The position numbers and the translations under genes were made by a program. From assembly GCA_012862575.1 (NCBI GenBank), contig BLSF01000014.1, positions 372,001-436,000 of the forward strand: 64,000 nt of DNA, given 5' to 3'. Numbering within the stretch: the first letter of the stretch is position 1; each line of letters begins with the position of its first letter. The stretch is from Parietichytrium sp. I65-24A. Its lineage: Eukaryota > Sar > Bigyra > Thraustochytrida > Thraustochytriidae. The notes below the pieces were generated by a model. It ran no database searches. It was not told the origin of the DNA and worked only from the letters and a program-made list of their open reading frames with translations. This document shows positions 1 to 9,600 of this stretch, piece after piece.

Positions 1-189
1 GAAAGCGCACGTTCTGCCTCGTCGCCGCTCGCAAGTCGCAACTCTCTGCCGAGTTGGAAAAGATTGCAAGCCTTGCCGCATGAGCTGCTCGTCGGACGAG
101 TCTCTTGAGAGAAGGCAAATTGTGAAAAGGACCGCGGAGAAGACGCTTGAAGGGAAGCCAGGGCGGGAGTCTCGGTCGCGCGAAAAGAA

Positions 190-2991
190 ATGGGCGCGGC
201 TGCCAGTGCCGCATCGGAAGCCCCATCGGAGAAGCTTGCCAAGTCTCTGGGTGGACTAGCCAAGTTTGGTCAAAAGTCCGGGTCATGGAAGAAAGTGCAG
301 CATAGTAAACGCCACGAAAGCGATGCGAATTGTGCCAAGCAGGAGAGCCGGGAGGAGGCTGTCGAGGATGAAGGTAAAGCTCAGCCCGAGTTGGAGAGTG
401 TAGACGCCACAAATCAGGCTAGTGAAGAGCTCGAACAAGAGGAAATCACTGCTGTTCAAGAGGAGGCGGGGCCAGAGGAGGATGAGGAAGCGAAGGACGA
501 GGAGCTTGTGTCCAGGGTGGAAGACTTCGTGGAGGCATTTGACAATGATGACCACCATCTACACCGTGAGAAGAACTCTCCAAGAGCTAAAACGCTCTCG
601 ATTTGCACCAGCGCGCCAGCGCTAATGAGCGCGAAGCAGCTCCTTGCCTCGCTTGATGCAATTGGCGACAGGAAAAGTGTTACGTTGAAGACTCCACAGG
701 AGGAAGACGAAGATATGTTTGCTAATGCTTTGTCACCCAAAGAAGAAGCGAAAGACGGCCTGGCGTCACCAGCCCCCCCGCCAATGTCGCCAACTCTGAA
801 CGGCTTCTACTCCCCCGCATCACCAGACGATATTCATGGTCCCATGCTCAAAGGACAATCGTTGGTCGCCGTGGGCGGCACCAAGCTTGGGGATGCTGGT
901 TATTATTCTACGAGTGAAAGCGCGCCAAAATGGCAATTTTGGACGTTTGATTTCCTAAATGGGTGGTCCTTAATTGCCGATTGCCTGTCACCCTCAAGAT
1001 GTGCTCCGGTGGAGTCAGACATTGATCTTGACGCAAAATTCGAGGAGTGTTTTGGTTCTGCCACAGCGAAATGCGACACCTCAAATTCAGACAAGCTGTT
1101 CAGTCTGATTCCAAAATACGGCGATGGAGACTCGGAGGTAGACAAGATGGTGGAGGAACTCATAGAGAAACCTGGTTTTGAAATTGAAGAGCGGGACGAT
1201 GAAGGCAACTCGTATTTGATCCGCGCAGCTGAGTTTCAAAAGGCCGGTTTGTGCAGGATTCTCTTGCAGAAGGGTGTCTCGACGAGCACCAAAAACGACT
1301 ATGGTTTTGCGGCCTTACACTACGCGTGCTATTCGTCCTCTGCATCGTTTACGATCACCAAGCTGCTCCTCGAATTTGGCGCGTTTCCTGACCTCCCGGA
1401 TTGCAGTGGATGCACAGCACTGCATTATGCTGCAGCGGAGGGTCGGTCTCGGCTCGTCGCGATTCTACTTCACCACAAAGCGAGAATTGACCTCTTTGAT
1501 TGCAACGGCTGCACAGCGCTGCACTATGCAAACGAGCAAGGTTGTTCCACCTGCACCTCGCTGCTGAGATCTTCGGCACAAAGTACACAGGAATGGAAAG
1601 AATGCCTGGATCCATCGACAAACTATGTCTACTATTACAATCTCATCACTGGAGCGACACAATGGGAAAAACCCAAGGACTTCTCCAACGAGAAGTCTTC
1701 GGCACAAAAAGGCGGGCATTCAATTTTGAGTAAGGCACAACTTCAAAGCGAGCTTTTGCGCATCATCAACGATGAATCATCAACAGAGGAAGACCGCGAT
1801 ACTGTGCGTGGCGACTTGATGTCAACTATACCGCATGGTCCAGTGGACGTAATGGAGCTTGCAGAGGCACTTTTCGAGCCATCTGTGATCGAGACAGATG
1901 GTGGTTTGCCAAGTGCCGATGGAGATGCCGGTCCCCAAACTCTGTTTGAGGAAGAGGACGACATGTCTCGCTTGATGAATGAGCTGATTCGAGAAAACGA
2001 GGCCCTCAAGAAAAAAGTGGAGCGAGGTAAGAAGCATAAAAAGCGCACCACCTCGAAGCGCGAGGTTAAAATCTCGTGCGTCTTTGATGAGACACTGGAG
2101 GACGTGAATGTCGACCCAGAAAAGAGCACGATTGAGCTCACGAAATGGCGCGGTAAAGGTTCGAAGGTGTTTCGCTTCGCAGACCGCATTAGCTTTGAAG
2201 GCGAGACTGTCAAGTCCATGGAATACTTGTGCACCATCGCAGAGAAAAGGGAAAATGCGTTATTGATCATTGCGGATGCAAACGCTTCCGAAAAATCAAA
2301 TCGTGCTGTCCAACTATGTGAGATAGTTGCGCGCGCAGCGATCAAGGGTGAACTAGGTTGCAAGATTGAGCTAAGCATGCTTGAGGTGGGATCCTCTGGC
2401 GTGTTTGATGTGCTATCGTCTTTATCCAAGCTAGATGTGGTCTGGGATGCAGGGCAGAAAAGGTGCAGAGAGCATCGCAAGATAGAGTACATCGTAGACG
2501 CCGAGGGTGTTGCAAGAACTTTGGAGAAGGGGTACGAGCAAAGGGAGCTGTTTTCTGTGCACAATAGTGCAGAAGACCCCGGGACACTTTCTCATTTAGT
2601 TTGCACCTTGAAGGTCTACTCAAAGAACTCAAAATTTGCGGAGGCGGCCAAGTGTGTAACAATTGTCGACCTTGGCTTTTCCGCGGAACCAGGCGATGAG
2701 CTGCAGCACGCCAAATCCACGAACCATCTGGCGTATGTGGAGAGATCGTTGTCCAGCTTGCAAAATTTGCTCAAACTCACTATTCGCAAAAGAGTGGGGC
2801 TGAACACACAGGTCCAGGAGCTGATTGAAAGTGATTCACTTTGTACACTTGTGGCTGAAACAGCTCTCAACGATCCTTCGTTGGGACTTTGGATGAATTT
2901 CTCTGGAGCCGACCTTAGGGATCGGTCGGCCCGTGCGCTGGAGAGGCTGACGCACTTTGCTGAGAAAATAAAGCCGAATCATCAAAGGTAG
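190..2991 (+). CDS. Ankyrin-WW protein with C-terminal degenerate kinesin-like motor
   Basis: Intronless, 933 aa, starting at ATG 190. The N-terminus begins MGAAAS, which fits the N-myristoylation pattern (Gly2, Ser6). Residues about 40-300 are acidic and low-complexity. Ankyrin repeats lie at about 328-465 (two copies of CTALHYA), and a WW domain at about 469-497 (W..YYYN...T.WEKP). After a short charged helix (about 605-625), residues about 627-925 follow the kinesin motor order: KISCVF strand, FRFADRISFEG, a switch-I-like stretch (about 788-805), IVDLGFSAEPG in place of VDLAGSE (about 824), and ERSLSSLQNLL in place of NKSLSALGNVI. The P-loop position reads ADANASEKSN (about 693-703), not GQTGSGKT, so ATP binding is unlikely. 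A motor after a coiled coil resembles kinesin-14. A membrane-tethered, motor-dead microtubule binder is inference. Ankyrin and WW calls are firm; the kinesin call is moderate. Confidence 0.75.
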   Translation: MGAAASAASEAPSEKLAKSLGGLAKFGQKSGSWKKVQHSKRHESDANCAKQESREEAVEDEGKAQPELESVDATNQASEELEQEEITAVQEEAGPEEDEEAKDEELVSRVEDFVEAFDNDDHHLHREKNSPRAKTLSICTSAPALMSAKQLLASLDAIGDRKSVTLKTPQEEDEDMFANALSPKEEAKDGLASPAPPPMSPTLNGFYSPASPDDIHGPMLKGQSLVAVGGTKLGDAGYYSTSESAPKWQFWTFDFLNGWSLIADCLSPSRCAPVESDIDLDAKFEECFGSATAKCDTSNSDKLFSLIPKYGDGDSEVDKMVEELIEKPGFEIEERDDEGNSYLIRAAEFQKAGLCRILLQKGVSTSTKNDYGFAALHYACYSSSASFTITKLLLEFGAFPDLPDCSGCTALHYAAAEGRSRLVAILLHHKARIDLFDCNGCTALHYANEQGCSTCTSLLRSSAQSTQEWKECLDPSTNYVYYYNLITGATQWEKPKDFSNEKSSAQKGGHSILSKAQLQSELLRIINDESSTEEDRDTVRGDLMSTIPHGPVDVMELAEALFEPSVIETDGGLPSADGDAGPQTLFEEEDDMSRLMNELIRENEALKKKVERGKKHKKRTTSKREVKISCVFDETLEDVNVDPEKSTIELTKWRGKGSKVFRFADRISFEGETVKSMEYLCTIAEKRENALLIIADANASEKSNRAVQLCEIVARAAIKGELGCKIELSMLEVGSSGVFDVLSSLSKLDVVWDAGQKRCREHRKIEYIVDAEGVARTLEKGYEQRELFSVHNSAEDPGTLSHLVCTLKVYSKNSKFAEAAKCVTIVDLGFSAEPGDELQHAKSTNHLAYVERSLSSLQNLLKLTIRKRVGLNTQVQELIESDSLCTLVAETALNDPSLGLWMNFSGADLRDRSARALERLTHFAEKIKPNHQR

Positions 2992-3141
2992 GCATTTTCT
3001 TGGATTCTCTTGATCAGTATATTTAGTTGCAAAGAAAAGTAAAATACAGGCCCTTGCCTTTTTCCTTCGTGTGGCCTTTCGAACGGGCAAATCTGACTCG
3101 ATGAAGTGACATTTTAAAAAGACTAAGACACTCTGAGGCAC

Positions 3142-4932
3142 CTACTCTTCGTCGCTACTACTGCCACTTTCGGCATGTTCACTCGATTGGGCGATACGGC
3201 GAGACGTGCGCGGAGGCTTGTAATCCACCACATTCAGCTGCTTGCCATTCTCTAGAGACTTTTCGACCTCTGCTATGCGATTTTCGGTTTGGGTGACGTC
3301 CAGAGTATCGTGCAACACACTTAATGCGGGATACACCGCCGCAAACCGACGACGTTCCTCGTTTTCAAGCCCTTCAGGCAAGCCTGCAGATACAAAGGGA
3401 TCATCATACTCTGGGGCCCCTGTCTGTCTCTTCGTCCTCTGTCCTGCCGAGCGAACCATTCTGGCTGCCTCCTCAATCCATAATGCATCCTCCAAAGACT
3501 GGCGAGAAGGGTGTGCGGGCGGCTCCTTCGGTATTGGAGCTAAGGAGGTCCTCCTTAGAATCTCCTCCTCTAGCTCATCCTTGGTAGGATACGAGAAGAG
3601 AGGACGCTTTGATGCATGCCACCAAGAAGATTTGTGAGCGCTCGACTTGGTGGCAAAAGTCCCAGAAAAGTACATTCGCGGAGCCTTACGGTGGCTATAA
3701 ATGCCCCATTCTGTCACCTTGCTGGAAAGTTCTAAAGCCCGCAAATCATCCCGGTCCATCTTTTTCTCTTCCGCACCATCAGCAGATGATACCTTGGGCT
3801 CATCATTCGGGGCGGTTGTCTCTAGCTTCTTGCTCTCTGCGGCGACTTTGTTTGTAGCAGCTACGGCCGTGCTAACAGAATTGGCTAGCGCAAGATTTCG
3901 TTCATGAAGGCGTTGCGAACGAGTCGCTCCGAAGATAACATCCGGTTCGTTCTCTAAAAAATCGTTCCAGCGGCTTGAAATGTGTCCATTTTGTAGAACA
4001 AGTCGAAACATTCTCGCTGGCATACCTTCCATAAAGCTCGACCCCTGCGGGGGTTCCAAAGGAAGTAGGCCAACCCTAGTGCGACAGGAGTCGTCCCAGC
4101 GAATGAAGTTATCTTTGAACAAGCCCAAACTTTTTTGCTCAAGTTGATTTGCCTCATAATCCAGGTACCGACTTCCGGCAGTATCGCGTTCTTCTATGTC
4201 GCTTCGCAACTTGACCATACCCAATGTTTTGCCGAGCTGAGGGGAAGCGCCGTCGGCTTGCGAGACAGAATTTGTCCTTCGCTTCCCAGTGGTTGCGCCA
4301 GCGCCAGACGATGCCTCAGGGATCTGTTGCGAAGCTGCCTTTGAGCCTTTCTGGGTCGCTGCTTGGTCATCTAATGCGTCAACATCTTCCAGCTCCGTAT
4401 CTATTTCTTTCTTTGAAAGCTGATGCACTTGCTTCAAATGCCGAATAAGTTTCTCGCGAGCCTGGAAGACGCGCTTACATGGCAACACCGGGCAAGCGAT
4501 TCCCCCGCTCGCCTTAGATGCCGTCGACACTCCAGCGACAGAGCGCATCGTCTCATTCTCTAATTCTTCCAGCCTCGCCTTGTGTTCTTGCATCGTCCAG
4601 CCGCCCTTGGCGCACGCGCGCGCTGTAGCTCCCCAACGAAACTGACTAGACACACTATCCCGTAAAATAGACCACCCACAGTTGTCGCATGGCCGAGTTT
4701 TCAACTTCTTATTCGCTGCGCTTGCGGCGGAGGTACCCGCTGGATTCGACGCGCCGCCCGTCGTGCTGTTGCTTGCTGTCCGGCCCAGGTCTCGGCGACG
4801 CCCACGCTTTGCTGCACCTCCGACCCTCCGCCGCCGCTGCTGATGCTGAGAGCCGTCATCGTCCTCTCCGTCCTCTGATTCGTCTCCGCGACGTCTTTTG
4901 GAAGAGCTTTCCTCCGAGCTCTCGCGACCCAT
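3142..4932 (-). CDS. Nuclear C2H2 zinc-finger protein, unknown function
   Basis: Intronless, 596 aa, ATG at 4932, convergent with the gene before it (150 bp between stop codons). The first 80 residues are very basic and Ser/Glu-rich with Arg clusters typical of nuclear localisation signals. A CxxC pair at residues 82-85 (CDNCGW) followed by a Cys near 107 may be a small zinc ribbon. A single C2H2 finger sits at 147-170 (CPVLPCKR...RHLKQVH). The rest is acidic and low-complexity with conserved-looking patches (WGIYSHRKAPRMYFSG near 415, and LEDALWIEEAARMVRSAG near 495). It ends in an acidic tail SGSSSDEE. No named family was recognised. A nuclear DNA- or RNA-binding role is inferred from the finger and basic N-terminus. 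Confidence 0.75.
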   Translation of the reverse strand: MGRESSEESSSKRRRGDESEDGEDDDGSQHQQRRRRVGGAAKRGRRRDLGRTASNSTTGGASNPAGTSAASAANKKLKTRPCDNCGWSILRDSVSSQFRWGATARACAKGGWTMQEHKARLEELENETMRSVAGVSTASKASGGIACPVLPCKRVFQAREKLIRHLKQVHQLSKKEIDTELEDVDALDDQAATQKGSKAASQQIPEASSGAGATTGKRRTNSVSQADGASPQLGKTLGMVKLRSDIEERDTAGSRYLDYEANQLEQKSLGLFKDNFIRWDDSCRTRVGLLPLEPPQGSSFMEGMPARMFRLVLQNGHISSRWNDFLENEPDVIFGATRSQRLHERNLALANSVSTAVAATNKVAAESKKLETTAPNDEPKVSSADGAEEKKMDRDDLRALELSSKVTEWGIYSHRKAPRMYFSGTFATKSSAHKSSWWHASKRPLFSYPTKDELEEEILRRTSLAPIPKEPPAHPSRQSLEDALWIEEAARMVRSAGQRTKRQTGAPEYDDPFVSAGLPEGLENEERRRFAAVYPALSVLHDTLDVTQTENRIAEVEKSLENGKQLNVVDYKPPRTSRRIAQSSEHAESGSSSDEE

Positions 4933-6010
4933 AGTCGCCTAGCTCCGAAGAGTCAAGCAGCAAAGAAAAGTGAATCCTCTTCTTCCTTTTCCACCGGCTG
5001 GCCAGTCCTTATGCTTTCGGCGGCCGAGCCAATATCCAAGCGGATGAGGAGCTCGAATTCCTTTCCAGTAGCTCAAATTGTTGAAAGCCTGATATCTCCA
5101 AGCCTCGCTCCGAACTAAAACCCGGAGATTCTCGAAGGGCGCACTTGACTATAGATATGAAGCGATTGCCGGTCTCGCGTTCGCCGCCAGATACTCAAAC
5201 ACTTTAGCACGAGCTCAAGAAGAGGATCTCCGCACCCACCCACACTGGCACTGACTCAGCATACAGTGCGTCACAGTGCAGCAACGAAATACTAAAAGTC
5301 TGCACCGTGTCGCGATGTGATCTACTCTACCAAAGCGTTGTTGCGTCGCGTATGCTGGCCAAGACGGATTGTGTATTCGGCCTCGCCCAACCCTTACTTA
5401 ACTAACTTGACTGACCAAACGCTGCTGGCGGCGTCAAGTCCTTGTCCACTTTCAAGACTTTGTTCAACGCCGGGATCTTGGCGATTATGGCGGCACATAT
5501 ACTATACTATAGTGCCCAATGCGCCGTCCCCGCGGACGAATTTCCTCTCAATTTCGTTAGTCCGCGTATGTCCGTATGAACCCAACTATCCTAAGCTAAG
5601 CAAACAGGCAGTGCCTTACGACATCGCCTAAGAGTAGTATTAGCACTGGGGTCCTACGCGATTGTTACGATGCATTAATGTGGACGTATAAGTCTGCTAC
5701 TCGGGAGTGTTCGGCTAGAGCTGCTGATACACGCATAGGGCAGTGGACATGGTAGGAGTCGTTACCGCTACTGCGTGTACGCGGAGTAGTGTTAGCGACT
5801 AAGAGCGGTATGCGCCATCATAGGCCTTTAATTAGGAATACCACCGGAGAGTTTTGGAGGAAGCTAGCAGTCACATAGCTTGCCTTTTTTTCCCCTTCGC
5901 TCGGGATGCTATATAAGACAATAGTCAGACTTGGTAGAAGTCTAACTATAGTTTGACGTAGCTTGTTGCTTGTAGTAGTAGCGAGAACGAATAGTTGTCG
6001 CGACGAGCGT

Positions 6011-6066
6011 CAAGTTCTGAATTTTCAAGTTCCGAATTTTCAAGTTCTGAATTTTCAAGTTCTGAA
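6011..6066. repeat. 15-bp tandem repeat, about 3.7 copies
   Basis: Unit CAAGTTCTGAATTTT repeats head to tail from 6011 with one substitution in the second copy, then degenerates into GAATTC-rich sequence to about 6090. The core TTCTGAATT recurs in other intergenic regions of the window. Confidence 0.9.
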
Positions 6067-6116
6067 GCTCTGAATTCGAGATTCGAATTCGTAAGAACAT
6101 CCACGATGTTGATTTC

Positions 6117-6160
6117 TCCTCCTGCCTCCTGCCTCCTGCCTCCTGCCTCCTGCCTCCTGC
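6117..6160. repeat. 7-bp tandem repeat (CCTCCTG)n, about 6 copies
   Basis: Perfect or near-perfect heptamer array, polypurine on the minus strand, about 460 bp before the FANCD2 start. No associated gene feature is visible. Confidence 0.9.
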
Positions 6161-6551
6161 AAATGTGAAAACTAACAACTCCCACCCCAACAAACAAATA
6201 GTTCACAGCAAACGCGTTTTGGTACGACGATCTTACCGTATCCAGTTGCTAGGCGAATTCCTACAAAATTTGAAATCTCAAAAGAACCAGAATACATTTT
6301 CTTTTACAACTTTGCGAAGTGGTAATTGAAAAAAGCATACTCGAGGACCAGCGAAAGTGAACGCGTACGCAAAACTTCTGGTCGGTGTATGTCTATCCTA
6401 TCGTAATTTCTATTCCTCGAGCGTCCGCCCAACGCTCCCTTCAAGAATTTCCAGTGAGGCCGAACACTCTCGTTCGATCTCGCCTGTCCGCGTCGGAACG
6501 GCCCAGACCGTGAAAGAAGTGGCGAGGACAGCGAGGAGCAGAGAGTAGGGA

Positions 6552-6590
6552 ACCGAGTTCCGAGTTCCGAGGACCGAGGACCGAGAGGGG
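6552..6590 (+). repeat. 7-bp tandem units just upstream of FANCD2 start
   Basis: Consecutive units CGAGTTC, CGAGTTC, CGAGGAC, CGAGGAC and CGAGAGG lie about 30-65 bp before the ATG at 6619, probably in the 5' UTR or core promoter. Several other genes here have a different short tandem array in the same place. Confidence 0.7.
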
Positions 6591-6618
6591 ACCAGGAACC
6601 GGAGCATCGTTGGCGAGT

Positions 6619-9600
6619 ATGGCGGAGAACCGGGAGCCGCTGGCGGAGCTGGGCGCGGCAACCCAGGAGGATCTGCTGACGGCGACGCTGGGGCGATGCG
6701 GCGTGCGAGCTGTGGGAGACGCGTACGTGTGCGCGAACAGTAATAGAGCGCTGGTAGCGATGGAGCGCGAGCTGGAGCGTTCGGGCAAGGGAAAGGAGCT
6801 GGTGAGAGCGCTGGAGAAGAGGGTGGCAAGCGGGGATGCGAGGGCTCTGAGGGCGATGCTGAAGCCGTTTAGGAAAGTGGCAGACGAGGGCGGAACTGAG
6901 GACGGCGCAATTCAGGTGGTGGGCGTGCAGAAACATAGCCTTATGCGACTGCTTCTGCACGTGCGTGCAATTCAGACACAGGTCATCGGCCTACTTTGCG
7001 ACTCGTTTATAACGTACAGCACATCAGAGGACGAGAACCAAGGGTTGAGCGAGGACGTGGCGAGGATGCTGCTCTATCAATTTCGCTTCTTGAACTTTGT
7101 GGAGGATGGAAACGCGCTTGCTACGCACCTTACCGAAACGCTCGAGACGATTTGCTCGATGGGCCTGCCCACAAACAGGCTTCCTCAGGAGATCATCAAC
7201 ATGTTTCCAGAAATCCTTGAGGACTCGCAGCACTCGATGGTGGTGGACAAGCTTCAGCAGCTTCTGGCAGAGGAAAGGGAGCTGACCGTGCCCATAATTG
7301 AAAGTCTTGGAAACTTGCGCGTGCCAAACTCGAGTCTCGCAAACATCAGGCAGACTGTTCTCGGGGTTCTTGGCTCGGCACCATTCACCGATCTCCCTGT
7401 CGCGATTCGGTTTCTCCTCGAGTCTCTGGGAAATGGCAACGATGCACTATCAAAGCAGACGAGGGCCAAAGTCATTGGAGAGTTGCGGAATCGTTTTGCT
7501 GAAATTTCCCGAAACGACATATCGCTAAACGCTGTGGAGCCTACTGCTTGCACAGAGATCAGCGAATCACAGCGCGCGTACGAAGTACGCACCACTTGTG
7601 TGCAAGCCATTCTGAAGACATTGTCATCGTGCTTGGTGATCCGAAATGACCTCGCGCAAGCGTACCTAGAAAGCATCGATGTTTCCACGGAAGTGTCCGT
7701 GATCGACTTTTGGGTGCTGGTCACGCTCACCGGAAGTTCCTCCCATTCAAAGCAGGCGCTGGGGAAGATCAAGAATCTCGTCTCCAAGAATGAAGAAAAC
7801 ATGTGCGAGCTCATTGACGCATCCATCATTGGCCACCAAGCAGTGCTTGAGTTCATGTTTAAGAACTTTTTGGATCTTGCCTCAGCCCTCATGGAAGGAG
7901 TTGGTATGTCCATCGCGGCCAAAGCGAATGGCTCACAGATTCAGCAACGCGAAGTAGCAAGTTTTCTTTATAGGATACTTTTCCAAGAGTTCAATCAACC
8001 GTTTCATCGCCAAGAGGTCATTGTGGCGCTTGTGATGCACTGTGGCAACAGCGGGGCGCCTTCTGGCGAAGTCGATGCTGCGCTGCTGGCACTTGACCAA
8101 CTCGCGAGTGAAGAAGGGAATATAGCTGCCATGGAGCCTTTCATTGAGTTTTTGAAGACGCTTATGCACAACTGCCATCAACTTCAACCTAGTCAAACGC
8201 GCCTGGTATTCAGCTTACTGAGCAAGTTTGCCATCGAACAAACCTTCCGCGATGAGGCCGCAAGTGCTTGGTTCCACATTATGCTTAAAAAACTGCTCAC
8301 GCACGCGAACGAGTCATCTCGTTGTGCCGGAGCGATCGGTGCAGCTCAGTTCCTCAAGTCGTGGTGTGTCATGAAAGAGGCTGGGCGATCTTTGTCGCAG
8401 AACGATGGCAGGGCGGGAATGGAGCTTGATATGGAGTTTGACGAAGACCGTATCTGGAAGGACGTATTTGACCTTGCTTTCGGAACGTGCCGAAACTCGT
8501 CCGTCGCAATGGCGACGGTTTGTGAGGAATTAGCAAGCGAAATTGGTGAGAAAGTTTTCGCCAAGACTTTCTTTGAAAACAAGTCTGAAAGATACAAGAA
8601 GGACGTGGAGCGAGTGGCAACTTATTGCGCCAATGAAATCGTGAACGAATTTTTGACACGCTTTGCAGACACCCTCGCAGAGCCAAAGATGGGGAAACAA
8701 TCCTCGTCCTCCTCATCGTCTTCATCGCTCTCTTCTGCTCCTGCCTCGCTGGGGGGAATGTCTACACAGCCCGCGGGGCTCAGTAAAGGCAAGGTCCCGT
8801 GTTTTAACGACATGATGTTTGCTACCTATCAGTTCAACTTGGACGGGGACGATGCCCCTCTTGCAATTCGACTCTTTCCAAATCTTGCACAGGCTAACGT
8901 GGACCCAAGGCAACAAGAGCGCCATACGTATCTGTGCTCGATTCTTCGCTGCGCGACCATATTTACAAACGCGATCGGGCAGGAATTTGATGCGGTCCTT
9001 GGCTGCCCACTTCTTCTCCCCGACGAAGCATCCATATCTACCGCGTTTGAGGATTCGCCGGAGGCAGCAGAGGAGTCCAACGACAACACAGACGAGGTCA
9101 AACTTGCGATGCGTTCGGCTGTATTTCTCAGCATTTTCCACGCGGTGAACTGGATACGCGAGGTCATCAGCAGCTTTGCGCACCGCATTGAGGTTGAAGG
9201 GTATCGTGCAAAACTGCTGGCTCGCTTCGATCACCTTGAATATCTGGAGTCCGCATTGGAGAAGCTTGTCATGAACAAGCACAGCCGAAAACTCCTTTTT
9301 CTGCTCCCCAGCTTTCAGAGCCAGAGTGTATTATGTGGAGACCTGGGATCTGCAAAAGTGAAGAAGTCCTCTAGTCGGCCCACTGATACAGGCGCAACAG
9401 TGAAGGACACTTTGGAGCTGCTTCGGAGTAACTACCGCCCATTTCGCGTAGGGGTGCTTGAGATACTCAGATGTGGGCGATCGCTTACGGAGCATCAGTG
9501 CGCCCTGCGGATGTCTCTGTTGACAATGCGCGACTGCTTGCGGCTGACTCTAAACCCGCCCAAAAACATTGGAACGAAGAAACGTGCCGCCAAGACCGTG

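Larger units (their letters stand above)
4933..6618. other. Intergenic region between zinc-finger gene and FANCD2
   Basis: Divergent intergenic region of about 1.7 kb. No convincing coding frame is seen. Open frames such as 5317-5631 and 6304-6960 (minus) lack protein-like composition. It holds two short tandem arrays (6011-6066 and 6117-6160), a TATA-like GCTATATAAG near 5909, and a run of 7-bp units just before FANCD2 (6552-6590). Confidence 0.6.
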
